Shown: one piece after another, positions 41,356-49,809 of the stretch
Layout: each line of letters starts with the position of its first letter
Position numbering within the stretch: position 1 is the stretch's first letter
DNA from: Thermoplasmata archaeon
GTDB lineage: Archaea > Thermoplasmatota > Thermoplasmata > Lutacidiplasmatales > UBA184
Assembly: GCA_022750195.1 (NCBI GenBank)
Contig: JAKIWE010000002.1
Coordinates: forward strand, 1-64,000
Length of the DNA stretch: 64,000 nt
Direction of reading: 5' to 3'
Made by a program: the position numbers and the translations under genes
Notes under the pieces: generated by a model
Databases searched by the model: none
What the model was told of the DNA's origin: nothing
What the model saw: the letters and a program-made list of their open reading frames with translations, nothing else

Positions 41356-44311
41356 CCCGCTCGACGCGCGCGGCGAGCTGGACCCCGTCCACGTCCCAAC
41401 GGCGGATCTCCGCACCGGCCGGTGGGTCGGCGGGGAGGATCTCCAGCTCGCTCGCCAACAGGTCGTGCGCCATCCGGTCCCGGGCCGCATCGAGCGCGGT
41501 CTGGAGCTCACCGCCGACCCAGACGGTCACGCGGATCGGGTCGGTGTAGGCGAGCCCCATCTCCTTGCGTGTCTGTTGCAGGCGTCGCAGCGTCTCGCGG
41601 ACCCAGCCCTCCCGCTGCAGCTCCGGCGTCGGGCGACGGGCGAGCGCGAGCACCAGACGGCCCTCCTCCTCCCGACGCACCCAATCGCTCTCGGGATACT
41701 CGCTGAGCGAGGCGTCCGGGTCCCGGAGCACGGCGCGGACGTTGAGCTCGTCGGCGAGCAGTTCGTCGGCCTCCGAACCGAGGGGCCCGAGGCGCTCCGG
41801 GTCCGCGCCTACGACGAGCGTCGGCAGCGGAATGCGGGACTTCACCTGCGCGCGCTGACGGAGCTCCCGACCGGCCTCGACGAGCTCCCGGACCTCGGCC
41901 ATCGCCGTCGTCAGGTCCGGCTCGGTGACGGGGAGCGGGGCCGGCCAGCTCTCGGCGTGCACCGAGCTCGACGCCGTCTCCAGCGAGGTTCCTCTCACCT
42001 CGTGGTGGACCCACTCGGCGAGGAACGGAGCGAACGGGGCGAGGAGCTTCGCCAGCGTGAGGAGCGTGAAGGAGAGCGTGGCGTTCGCGCTCTCGCGGGC
42101 CTCGGGACCCGCCTCCCCCCAGAACCGGGGTCGGGAGCGTCGGAGGTACCACTGGCTGACCTCGTCGAGCAGGCGGTCGACGGCGAGGGCTCCCCGTCGC
42201 AGGTCGAAGGCGTCGAGCGCGCGGGTGGCTTCCTCCCGCGTCGCCGCGAGGCGTTGGAGCATCCAACGGTCGAGCGCCGAACCGGGCGTGGGAGCTTCGA
42301 CGCTCGGAGCGAGGCCGTCGGCCCGGGCATTGTCCCGGTAGAAGGCGACGACGTTCGCGAGCGTGATCAAGCTCCGCGCCGGCCCCTGCGCGATCAGCCG
42401 TTCGGAGACCCGGATCGGCTCGGTGAAGTCCGCGGTGAGGAACGTCCACCGGACGGCGTCGCCGCCGAACTTGTCGAGCAGGCCGAGCGGGTCGATGGCG
42501 TTCCCGCGCGATTTCGAGATCTTCTGCCCGCGCTCGTCGAGCGCGAGGCCGTTCACGACGCAGACCGCGAACGCCGGGCGGTGGAACAGGAGCGTCGCCA
42601 GGACGAGGAGGGTGTAGAACCAGCCTCGGGTCTGGTCGAGCCCCTCGGCGATGTAGTCGAGCGGGACGTCCGTGCGGAACGGCCCCGGCTCGAACGGGTA
42701 GTGGTACTGGGCGAACGGTGCCGACCCCGAGTCGTACCAGGCATCGATGGTGTACGGTTCGCGCCGTGCCGGCTCGCCGCAGGTAGGGCACGGGAACCGG
42801 AGGGCGTCCACGGTGACGCGGTGCGGGTCGAAGGCGGCGCCGATCTCGACGTGCGCGAGCGTCCCGAGCTCCGCGAAGCTCCCCACGCACGTCGCGTGGC
42901 CGGCCGGACAGGACCAGATCGGAAGCGGGGTGCCCCAGAACCGGTTGCGCGAGAGCGCCCAGTCCTTCGCCTCGGTGAGGAAGTTGCCGAACCGACCGTC
43001 GCGCATGTGCGCGGGGAACCAGGTCACCGTCGCGTTGTTCCGTACCAGTTCCTCCGTGAACCGGGAGGTCCGGACGAACCAGGAGTCCAGCGCCCGGTAG
43101 ATGAGCGGCGTGTCGCACCGCCAACAGAACGGGTAGATGTGGCGGAGGGTGGTGCGCGCTACGACGTCGCCGCGCTCGGCGAGCTCGGCGAGGATCCCGG
43201 CGTCGGCGTCCTTGAACTTGCGGCCCTGGTACGGGGGTACCTTGGAGGTGAACTGGCCGCGGCTATCGAGGGGGTCGAAGGCGCCGACCCCCTCGCGAAC
43301 TCCGACGCGCTGATCGTCGACGCCGAAACTGGGCGCGATATGGACGAAGCCCGTTCCCTCCTTTGCGTCGACCATCGCGTCGAGGACCACACGGTAGCGG
43401 CCGGGGCCGTCCCCCGCGAACGGGAACCAGGGCCGGTACCGCCGCCCGGCGAGCTCGCGGCCGGTCAGGTGGCCCGCGACCTTCGGAGCGTCCGGGAAGT
43501 ACCGGGCGAGCGCCTCGGCCGCGATCAAGTACTCCGTGCCGTCACCCTGCGCGACCCGGACGTAGTCGAGCTCCTCGCGGGCCGCGACGAGCAAGTTCGC
43601 GGGGAGCGTCCAGGGGGTCGTCGTCCAGACCAGGAGGAACTGACGAGGTCCCTCGCCGGACGGTTCGAGCTCCACGCGGAGCGTCACCGACGGGTCGGTG
43701 GTCTCGTGGTACCCCTGCGCGACCTCGTGGGAGGAGAGGGGGGTCTCGCAGCGCGGGCAGTACGGCAGGACGTAGAAACCCCGCTCGAGCAGCCCCCGGT
43801 CGAACAAGGTCTTGAGCGACCACCAGACGCTCTCGATGTACGGAGCGCGCATCGTCGCGTAGGCGTTGCCGTAGTCGAGCCAGTAGCCGAGCCGCTCGTT
43901 GGTCGCGTTCCACGCGGCGATCGCGTCGAACACGTTCGCGCGGCACGCCTCGCTGAACTTGTCGACTCCGTACCCTTCGATCTCGTTCTTCGACTTCAGG
44001 CCGAGGCGCTTCTCCACCTCGAGCTCGACCGGGAGTCCGTGACAGTCCCACCCGCCCTTCGCGGAGACGATCGCGAAGCCGCGCATCCGCTTGTACCGAA
44101 GGACGACGTCCTTGAGCGTACGGGCGATGACGTGGCCCAGGTGCGGGGGACCGTTCGCCGTGGGCGGACCCTCGGTGAAGCGGAACTCGGGACCGCCCGG
44201 GACACCCGCGAGAAGGCGGGCCGGCACGCCGGTCCTCTCCCAGTAGCCGCGGACCGCCTCGCCGATGGCGGTCATCGACACGGGCGGAGTACTGCGGCGC
44301 TCCTCGGGCAT
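41333..44311 (-). CDS. ileS: Isoleucyl-tRNA synthetase
   Basis: A 992-residue class I synthetase charging tRNA-Ile. The HIGH motif is PPHLGH (residues 55-60), the KMSKS motif is KISKSRGN at about 595, the editing domain contains TTTPWTLPANL, and GWDCHGLPVELEVEKRLG is specific for IleRS. CPxC pairs near CPRCE, CWRC and CPTCGEP suggest zinc binding. ATG 44311 is about 29 nt from a minus-strand GGTTTATC box (44344-44337); the frame is open further upstream but that part precedes the promoter. Confidence 0.95.
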   Translation of the reverse strand: MPEERRSTPPVSMTAIGEAVRGYWERTGVPARLLAGVPGGPEFRFTEGPPTANGPPHLGHVIARTLKDVVLRYKRMRGFAIVSAKGGWDCHGLPVELEVEKRLGLKSKNEIEGYGVDKFSEACRANVFDAIAAWNATNERLGYWLDYGNAYATMRAPYIESVWWSLKTLFDRGLLERGFYVLPYCPRCETPLSSHEVAQGYHETTDPSVTLRVELEPSGEGPRQFLLVWTTTPWTLPANLLVAAREELDYVRVAQGDGTEYLIAAEALARYFPDAPKVAGHLTGRELAGRRYRPWFPFAGDGPGRYRVVLDAMVDAKEGTGFVHIAPSFGVDDQRVGVREGVGAFDPLDSRGQFTSKVPPYQGRKFKDADAGILAELAERGDVVARTTLRHIYPFCWRCDTPLIYRALDSWFVRTSRFTEELVRNNATVTWFPAHMRDGRFGNFLTEAKDWALSRNRFWGTPLPIWSCPAGHATCVGSFAELGTLAHVEIGAAFDPHRVTVDALRFPCPTCGEPARREPYTIDAWYDSGSAPFAQYHYPFEPGPFRTDVPLDYIAEGLDQTRGWFYTLLVLATLLFHRPAFAVCVVNGLALDERGQKISKSRGNAIDPLGLLDKFGGDAVRWTFLTADFTEPIRVSERLIAQGPARSLITLANVVAFYRDNARADGLAPSVEAPTPGSALDRWMLQRLAATREEATRALDAFDLRRGALAVDRLLDEVSQWYLRRSRPRFWGEAGPEARESANATLSFTLLTLAKLLAPFAPFLAEWVHHEVRGTSLETASSSVHAESWPAPLPVTEPDLTTAMAEVRELVEAGRELRQRAQVKSRIPLPTLVVGADPERLGPLGSEADELLADELNVRAVLRDPDASLSEYPESDWVRREEEGRLVLALARRPTPELQREGWVRETLRRLQQTRKEMGLAYTDPIRVTVWVGGELQTALDAARDRMAHDLLASELEILPADPPAGAEIRRWDVDGVQLAARVERVTPPRNS

Positions 44312-44336
44312 CGGCGCCCGCGAGCCGGGGCCGGGA

Positions 44337-44344
44337 GATAAACC
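44337..44344 (-). promoter_or_regulatory. TATA box of ileS
   Basis: GGTTTATC on the minus strand, centred about 29 nt before ATG 44311. It lies just after the stop of the bactofilin-like gene. Confidence 0.6.
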
Positions 44345-44366
44345 CCGCCGAGCGCGGGCGAACCGG

Positions 44367-45260
44367 TCAGCGGGCGAGGCCGTGGGGTCGCGGGCTGTGC
44401 GACTCCGGGCCGACGTGGGCGGTCGAGTGGCGGTGGACGACGTTCCCTTCGAACCGGACGACGTGAGCGTTACGGCCCAGGCGGATCGTGGGCGCACGGA
44501 CGAACTCCACCTCGGCGGCCTCCAGGTCCACCGTCTCCGCCTCGATCCGGTCGATCGTGACCGTCGTGCCGCGGCCGAGGAGGCCGCGGGGGCGAATGCC
44601 GACGGTCTCCGCGCGGATCCGGCCGATCCTGCAGAGGCCGTCGAGCCGAAGATCCACGATCCGGGCGTTCACCGAGCCGGCGATCGAGACGTGGCCGCGA
44701 CTGTCGATGGTGGTCGCTTTGACCGAACCGCCGACCTCGAACTGGCCCACGGTCGCGAGGTGGTCGCGGACGAGGACGTCCTTCTCGACACGGAGCGACC
44801 CCTGGGACTGGAGCTCCCCCGCGTCGAGACCCGCGTCGAGCACCGTGACGCCGACGAGGCGGAGCTGCTCTTGAACGCGCACCGGCCCGGCGACCTGGAG
44901 CATCTGGCCGCTGGAGAACCGGGTGGCGGTGAGTCGCCCGCCGACGGCGAGCGTGTCGTACACGGAGCCGGAGTCGACCTCGAGGTCGCCGAGGATCTTG
45001 GTCGGCCCGCGCGCCGTGTACTCCCTCGCTCGAACTCCGTCATGGCGCACAACGCCCACATCGTGGAGCGACGGAAGCACGGGGGCGGTCGTGGGAGGGG
45101 CGGGAGGCGAGACCGGCGCCGTCGGCGGCGGGGGCGCGGGAGCGGGGGCGACCGGCGTCGCGGGGGGTGCCGGCGTCGACAGTGGTTCGAGCCCCCTCAG
45201 CTCCCCGTGGGCGGTCCGGCCGAAGGGACGCGGAGGCGACGGTGCTCGACCATGATGCAC
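44367..45260 (-). CDS. Bactofilin-like polymer-forming beta-helix protein
   Basis: A 297-residue protein if it starts at GTG 45260. The first about 60 residues are almost only Pro and Ala (TPVAPAPAPPPPTAPVSPPA), then from about residue 75 come repeating short beta rungs: ILGDLEVDSGSVYDTLAVGG, VAGPVRVQEQLRLVG, SQGSLRVEKDVLVRDHL, VGGSVKATTIDSRGHV. Such G-x-[VL]-x-[VA] rungs suit the bactofilin right-handed beta-helix that self-assembles into filaments. A start further in (for example GTG in DVGVVRHDG) would remove the overlap of 64 bp with the upstream CoA-binding gene and the Pro-rich tail. Function in this archaeon is unknown. Confidence 0.6.
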   Translation of the reverse strand: MHHGRAPSPPRPFGRTAHGELRGLEPLSTPAPPATPVAPAPAPPPPTAPVSPPAPPTTAPVLPSLHDVGVVRHDGVRAREYTARGPTKILGDLEVDSGSVYDTLAVGGRLTATRFSSGQMLQVAGPVRVQEQLRLVGVTVLDAGLDAGELQSQGSLRVEKDVLVRDHLATVGQFEVGGSVKATTIDSRGHVSIAGSVNARIVDLRLDGLCRIGRIRAETVGIRPRGLLGRGTTVTIDRIEAETVDLEAAEVEFVRAPTIRLGRNAHVVRFEGNVVHRHSTAHVGPESHSPRPHGLAR

Positions 45261-45637
45261 CGGTTCTGGTAGACCGGTAACCCTCGCGCGCGAACCTTCG
45301 CGGCCGCCGGTTCGTTCGAGACGCCCAGCTGCATCCAGACCGCCCCAACGCCACGTTGCAACGCCGCGTCGACGACCGATTCGACCTCCTCGCTTCGACG
45401 GAAGATGTCGACAATATCCACCTTCACGGGGGGCGGGATCGCCGTGAGCGATGGGTACGCCCTCTCCCCAAGAACCCGGGTGAGTTTCGGGTTGACAGGC
45501 ACGATACGGTACCCCTGGAGTTGGAGGAACTTCGCGATGCCGTGCGAATCTCGCTCCGGATTGTCCGAGAGTCCCACGACCGCGATGGTGCGCGCGCGCG
45601 TGAGGAGGTCGCGCGTGGCCTCGTCAGACTCCTCCAT
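45197..45637 (-). CDS. CoA-binding domain protein (YccU-like)
   Basis: A 146-residue Rossmann-fold protein: TIAVVGLSDNPERDSHGIAKF is the nucleotide loop, followed by YRIVPVNPKLTRVLGERAYPSL, KVDIVDIFRRSE and AVWMQLGVSNEPAAAKVRA, and a terminal NRCIMVEHRRL with the conserved Cys. This is the stand-alone CoA-binding (COG1832) family, possibly a CoA-sensing or CoAlated protein; no catalytic partner is attached. Start ATG 45637. Confidence 0.9.
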   Translation of the reverse strand: MEESDEATRDLLTRARTIAVVGLSDNPERDSHGIAKFLQLQGYRIVPVNPKLTRVLGERAYPSLTAIPPPVKVDIVDIFRRSEEVESVVDAALQRGVGAVWMQLGVSNEPAAAKVRARGLPVYQNRCIMVEHRRLRVPSAGPPTGS

Positions 45638-45682
45638 CCGTCGGTCGAGACCGGGAACGCTAGAAGAGGGTGGCGTACGGCA

Positions 45683-46669
45683 CTAGCCGTTGGAGGGGGG
45701 CGTGCCAGGGGGTGACCGCTCCGGGGTCGCCGGAGGGGGCGCCTCTGAGGGTGGCGGGGGAGGGTACGCCCACGGGTACGGAGAAGGGGCGGCAGCCGGG
45801 AGCTCGGGTCGATACGGTCCGGGGGGGACGAACGGCGACAGGTTCGTTGCCGGAGCACGCGTCGACTGGATGATCGCGATCAGCCCGAGCACGAGCCCGC
45901 CGACGATGAGGGTCAGGAAGTACAGGTCGGCGCCCACCGGCGTGATGAGCGTGCTGAACGCGGAGGCGTCGTTCGCGCCGTGGAGGACCGCAATCACGAC
46001 CAGATTCCCTCCGGAGCTGCGCATCGTCCCGGCGTAGGCGAAGCCGAGCAGGAAGAGCGTCGTGAACTGTACGGGGGCGATCGGTCCGTAGGTCGTGCCG
46101 TAGTACAGGTGGACCCCGGCGAACAGGGCGCTGGTCCAGAACGCGTGCAGCCACCACCGACGGGGATCGCGCTGTAGCCAGTAGCCGAAGACCCAGCCGC
46201 GGAAGATCGTCTCTTCCACCGCCCCGATGACGAAAGCGAAGGCGATCCAGAAGTACGGGTCCGGGGCCGCCTCTTGCAACGCCGGGTTCGGGCGACTGAG
46301 AAAGTGGATCGCCGACGGGTCGAACCGCGCGTAGAGCGTGATCAAGACCCCGACCACCAGGAGACTGAGCAACAGCAGCAGCCCCGCCCAGCGGACTCCG
46401 GCCTCCGTGGCGGTGCCGAGGTGGCGGAACGCTGCGCGCAGGGGACGCGCGCCGACGAGGAACGTGAAGATCAGCACCGGCACACCGTAGACAATCAGCA
46501 GCCCCCCTAGGAGCGTGCCGTAGACGGCCCGTGCCGGCGGAAACATCTGAGGGACGAAATACTGGCTCAGGATCGCGACGACGGTGACGAGGAGGGCCAC
46601 GGCGTAGGTCCGGGGTGAGGCCGCTGCGATGGGTTGAGGGGGAGCAGGAGGTCCGGGCTTGTCGGTCAA
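45683..46669 (-). CDS. CPBP-family intramembrane metalloprotease (CAAX protease-like)
   Basis: A 328-residue protein with about eight membrane helices. The family motifs are GAVEETIFRGWVFG (EExxxR at about residue 150), LFAGVHLYYG (His) and VLHGANDASAF (His/Asn). These make a zinc-type protease site inside the membrane; substrates are unknown. The C-terminal 60 residues are rich in Pro. The start TTG 46669 is chosen because a minus-strand GATAATAC box (46700-46693) is centred about 27 nt upstream; no ATG or GTG fits better. Confidence 0.82.
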   Translation of the reverse strand: MTDKPGPPAPPQPIAAASPRTYAVALLVTVVAILSQYFVPQMFPPARAVYGTLLGGLLIVYGVPVLIFTFLVGARPLRAAFRHLGTATEAGVRWAGLLLLLSLLVVGVLITLYARFDPSAIHFLSRPNPALQEAAPDPYFWIAFAFVIGAVEETIFRGWVFGYWLQRDPRRWWLHAFWTSALFAGVHLYYGTTYGPIAPVQFTTLFLLGFAYAGTMRSSGGNLVVIAVLHGANDASAFSTLITPVGADLYFLTLIVGGLVLGLIAIIQSTRAPATNLSPFVPPGPYRPELPAAAPSPYPWAYPPPPPSEAPPPATPERSPPGTPPSNG

Positions 46670-46692
46670 CTTCGCTCCGGAACCAGCGTGCC

Positions 46693-46700
46693 GTATTATC
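46693..46700 (-). promoter_or_regulatory. TATA box of the CPBP protease gene
   Basis: GATAATAC on the minus strand, about 27 nt before TTG 46669. It may also serve the divergent Etf gene, whose GTG is about 39 nt away. Confidence 0.5.
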
Positions 46701-46735
46701 CGCACGCTCGCTCCGCCGGCGTCGGCGGGTTCCAC

Positions 46736-48565
46736 GTGGAGTGGGTCGTCCTCGTCAAAGTCGTTCCGGACGTACATCAGCTCCGCGTCGACCCCGGCCG
46801 CCGTAGCGTCGTCCGGTCCGGCGCGCCCCTGTTCCTGAACCCGCTCGACCAACGAGCCCTCTCCGTGGCGCGGGAGCTGCGGGGTCCCGGCGAGGGGCTC
46901 AGCGTCCTCTCGATGGGGCCCCCCGACACCGAGCCTCTGCTCCGAGAGCTGTTTGCCCACGGGGTCGAGCGGGTCGTCCTCGTCACCGACCCACGACTGG
47001 GCGGGTCGGACACTCTCGCCACGGCCCGCGCACTCGCCGCCGCGGTGGCGCGGCTGGGGGCGGACCTCGTACTCGCAGGTCGCGCGAGCGTCGATGCCGA
47101 GACGGCCCAAGTGCCCCCGGAGCTCGCCGAGCTCGGCGGTCGTACGCTCCTCACGGGCGTACGGAGTCTTCGTCGGAACGGGGCGATGTTCACGGCGGTC
47201 GTCGAACGCGAGGAGCGGGCGGAGACCGTCGAGTTCCCTCTACCGGCGGTCGTGAGCGTAACGGAGAAGATCGCCAAGCCGTCCAAGCCGGCGACCGAGG
47301 CGACGACCGTCGCGAACCGAGCGGTCGAGCGATGGGACCTCACGGCCCTGGGCCTCGACCCCTCGATCGTCGGGTTCGGCGGCTCCCCCACCGTCGTCAC
47401 GGGACTCAAAGAGGAGCGACGCCGGCGCGCCGGCCACCGGATCGCCTCCGGCACCGCCGCCGAGCGAGCGGACGCCGCCGTCGCCCGGTTGGAACCGTTG
47501 CTGGCGGCACCCAGGATCCGTCCAGCGCCTCCGTCCCCCCTCCCGAACGAGCTCCTCCCCACGCGCGAGTTCCTCGTCCTCGTCTCCGACGAGGACGGTG
47601 CTCTGGCGAAGGAGGCCCTCGCGTCGATCACCCAGGTCCGGCGGTCGGGAGAAGGCGGTTGGCCGAGCGCGGTGCTCGTCGCGAACGAGCTCGTGAGCGA
47701 GGAGACGCGAACGGCGCTCGCGGCGGCGGGATGCGTGAGGGTGTATGCCTCGGGTCACGACGACCCACCCCCGGACGGGCCCGCGGTCGCCGAGGTCGTG
47801 GCGGCGATCCTCGACCGTCGGCCGGAGGCCGCCGCGATGATCTTCCCCGCGACGGCCTGGGGGCGGGAGGTCGCCGGTCGCGTCGCGGCCCGTCGGCTCG
47901 CCGGCTTGGTGGGCGACGCGGTCGATTGGAACCTGCGACCGGACGGCGTGGTCGTCTGGGAGAAGCCCGCGTTCGCGGGCTCGGCTCTCGCCGAGGTCGT
48001 CTGCCGGACCCGGCCGGCCCTCGCCACCGTGACCGCCGGCTCGTTCGGTGCCCCGGCGCTCTGGGTCGATCCGGTCGATTCGGAGATGGTACCGATCCCG
48101 TTCCGGCCGCTCACCCCCCGGGTGCACCGGCTCGACCGCGTCGCCGAGTCTCACCCAGAGTACGGGGCGCTCGCCGAGGCCGAGGTCGTCCTGGTGGTCG
48201 GGATGGGGGTGGGAGGGCCGGACGGCGTCGTGGTCGTCCAGCGACTCGCCGAGCGCCTCGGCGCGGCGGTGGGCGGCACCCGAAGGGTGATCGACGCCGG
48301 GTGGCTCCCGGTCCAGCGCCAGCTCGGTCTCACCGGGCGCAGCCTCGCCCCCGAGCTCGCCGTGCTCGTCGGGGTCAGCGGCTCGCCCAATCACCTGGTC
48401 GCGTGGCGGCGCGCGAAGACGCTGCTGGCGATCAACTCCGACCCCGCGGCCCCCGCGCTCGCGGCGGCCGACGTCGGGGTCGTGGGGCGGTGGGAGGAGA
48501 TCCTCCCCGCCGTGGTGGAGCGGCTGATCCCGTGGTCGAAGGATCGTCGGCGGAGCCCGCCGTGA
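46736..48565 (+). CDS. Electron transfer flavoprotein, fused beta-alpha subunits
   Basis: A 609-residue single chain. The first about 260 residues are EtfB-like (WVVLVKVVPDVHQLRVDPG, FLNPLDQRALSVARELRG, SDTLATARALAAAV). After a Pro-rich linker (about 265-280) comes EtfA: FLVLVSDEDGALAKEAL, MIFPATAWGREVAGRVAARR, DAVDWNL, and the FAD domain IDAGWLPVQRQLGLTGRSLA, GVSGSPNHLVAWRRAKTLLA, INSDPAAPALAAADVGVVG. The fusion carries electrons from acyl-CoA dehydrogenases or other flavoenzymes. The FAD-site SGAIQH of most EtfA is SGSPNH here. GTG 46736 is the likely start. Confidence 0.9.
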   Translation: MEWVVLVKVVPDVHQLRVDPGRRSVVRSGAPLFLNPLDQRALSVARELRGPGEGLSVLSMGPPDTEPLLRELFAHGVERVVLVTDPRLGGSDTLATARALAAAVARLGADLVLAGRASVDAETAQVPPELAELGGRTLLTGVRSLRRNGAMFTAVVEREERAETVEFPLPAVVSVTEKIAKPSKPATEATTVANRAVERWDLTALGLDPSIVGFGGSPTVVTGLKEERRRRAGHRIASGTAAERADAAVARLEPLLAAPRIRPAPPSPLPNELLPTREFLVLVSDEDGALAKEALASITQVRRSGEGGWPSAVLVANELVSEETRTALAAAGCVRVYASGHDDPPPDGPAVAEVVAAILDRRPEAAAMIFPATAWGREVAGRVAARRLAGLVGDAVDWNLRPDGVVVWEKPAFAGSALAEVVCRTRPALATVTAGSFGAPALWVDPVDSEMVPIPFRPLTPRVHRLDRVAESHPEYGALAEAEVVLVVGMGVGGPDGVVVVQRLAERLGAAVGGTRRVIDAGWLPVQRQLGLTGRSLAPELAVLVGVSGSPNHLVAWRRAKTLLAINSDPAAPALAAADVGVVGRWEEILPAVVERLIPWSKDRRRSPP

Positions 48566-48776
48566 GCGCGGCGGCGCGCTCCGCCGTGCCCAAGCAGGCG
48601 AGCAGGTCGTCGGCGGTCGCACGGGCCCGACCCGCGGTCGCGGCGTGAATGATGAACTCGACGACCGACCCCGACCGCGACGCCTCGACGAAGCCCGCTT
48701 GGTCCGGCCCCAGGGCGCGGAGGATGCGGTCGGCGTGAGTCGCCGAGCCGAGCTCCCGATGCAGCCGGACCGTTAC
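48432..48776 (-). CDS. Pcc1-like KEOPS complex subunit (start uncertain)
   Basis: A frame of about 114 codons. VTVRLHRELGSATHADRILR, ALGPDQAGFVEASRSGSVVE and the helix TAGRARATADDLLACLGTAERAAA match Pcc1, the dimerising subunit of KEOPS that makes t6A37 in tRNA. No ATG, GTG or TTG lies before the first strand inside the intergenic space; CTG 48764 or a start within the DUF1028 gene would be needed. The 3' part (Pro/Arg-rich) overlaps the convergent Etf gene by 134 bp, so the true protein may end in a dispensable tail. The core match is good, the borders are not. Confidence 0.65.
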   Translation of the reverse strand, partial: VTVRLHRELGSATHADRILRALGPDQAGFVEASRSGSVVEFIIHAATAGRARATADDLLACLGTAERAAALTAGSADDPSTTGSAAPPRRGGSPPTAPRPRRRPPRARGPRGRS

Positions 48777-49777
48777 GGGCTCTTGGTCGTGCCGCGTCGA
48801 CGCTGGGCGCCGGATGCGCCACCTCCTCCGGGGGCGGCCCCCGGCCCGCGGTCGAGAGCGCCCGGCACGATCGGGGCCGTCCGGGTTCGTCGCGCGACCT
48901 CCGCCGAGGCGCGGGCGGCCAGGTAGTCGAGCACGGACGGCCATACCTTCCCGTCGGTCCGCGCCTTGTTCTCGAAGTTGTTCTCGTCGAGGAACCGTTG
49001 GAAGGCACTCTGGGTGGGCGCGTCCCAGCTGCCGGTGGCACGCCCCGACCGGTATCCGAGGACCCCTAACTGATGCTGGACATTCTGAGCCACTTCACCG
49101 GCGAGCGGCACCAACGTCGACGGATCTTCGCGGCTCAGGAGCGTGAGGTCGTACAGCTGGAAGAGTCGGCGCAGCTCTTCGATCGGGGACGGGTGGTCGT
49201 CGACGCGCAGGTCGACCCACCGATCGCTCCCCTCGTCGTAACCGCCGCCGGCACGTACGATGAGCAACGCCGACGACTGCATGCCGCGCCGGTCCCCCCC
49301 TTCTCGCTGCGCCGCGTCGAGGGCGGCGAGCAGGCGCTCCGGCAGGTCGCCGGGGGTCGTCTCGTACGCCCGAGCCATTCCCTCGACCACGGCCGAGCTC
49401 ACCAGGATGTTCCCCTGGCAGCAGAACCCCTCGCCGGTCCGGTGGCCGGCCCAGGGGAGGCACTCTTTGCCGGTGAACGCCGCCGAGCGCCCTTGGGCGT
49501 CGACGACGCCCAACTGCCGGTGCGCCGACTTTGGATCCGCGTTCGTGAGCGTGCGCACGACGTCGTCCGCGGACTTGCCCGCCCGCAGGAGCGCGAGACC
49601 GTGCGGGCCGTAGGCGACGTTCGCCTTGGCCTGCGTCGCGAGGGCGCCGTGACCGGCCTCGGCCCACGGGACGACCGCGCCCACGGAGATGAAACGGGAC
49701 TGCACCGCGACGCCCCATTCCCCTCGCTCGAGGTCGGCGGCGACGATCGAGAACGTCCCGAACCGGGGAGAGGCCAT
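48773..49777 (-). CDS. DUF1028 protein with C-terminal peptidoglycan-binding-like domain
   Basis: A 334-residue protein. The N-terminal DUF1028 domain (RFGTFSIVAADLERGEWGVA, GAVVPWAEAGHGALATQAKA, LGVVDAQGRSAAFTGKECLP, EGFCCQGNILVS) has the look of an Ntn-hydrolase-like fold. The C-terminal segment LGYRSGRATGSWDAPTQSAF and DGKVWPSVLDYLAARA resembles the putative peptidoglycan-binding domain often fused to DUF1028. The function is unknown; archaea lack murein, so the tail may bind something else. ATG 49777 is about 28 nt from a minus-strand CTTAAACG box. Confidence 0.87.
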   Translation of the reverse strand: MASPRFGTFSIVAADLERGEWGVAVQSRFISVGAVVPWAEAGHGALATQAKANVAYGPHGLALLRAGKSADDVVRTLTNADPKSAHRQLGVVDAQGRSAAFTGKECLPWAGHRTGEGFCCQGNILVSSAVVEGMARAYETTPGDLPERLLAALDAAQREGGDRRGMQSSALLIVRAGGGYDEGSDRWVDLRVDDHPSPIEELRRLFQLYDLTLLSREDPSTLVPLAGEVAQNVQHQLGVLGYRSGRATGSWDAPTQSAFQRFLDENNFENKARTDGKVWPSVLDYLAARASAEVARRTRTAPIVPGALDRGPGAAPGGGGASGAQRRRGTTKSP

Positions 49778-49801
49778 CGGTCGGCGGCGAGCGAGCTCCG
49801 G

Positions 49802-49809
49802 CGTTTAAG
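49802..49809 (-). promoter_or_regulatory. TATA box of the DUF1028 gene
   Basis: CTTAAACG on the minus strand, centred about 28 nt before ATG 49777. Confidence 0.55.

Noticed and set aside
41240-44341. Plus-strand reading frame of about 1030 codons opposite IleRS
   Set aside because: It is a GC-rich antisense shadow of a full IleRS gene with HIGH and KMSKS motifs; its translation is Arg/Glu/Gly-rich without any family pattern.
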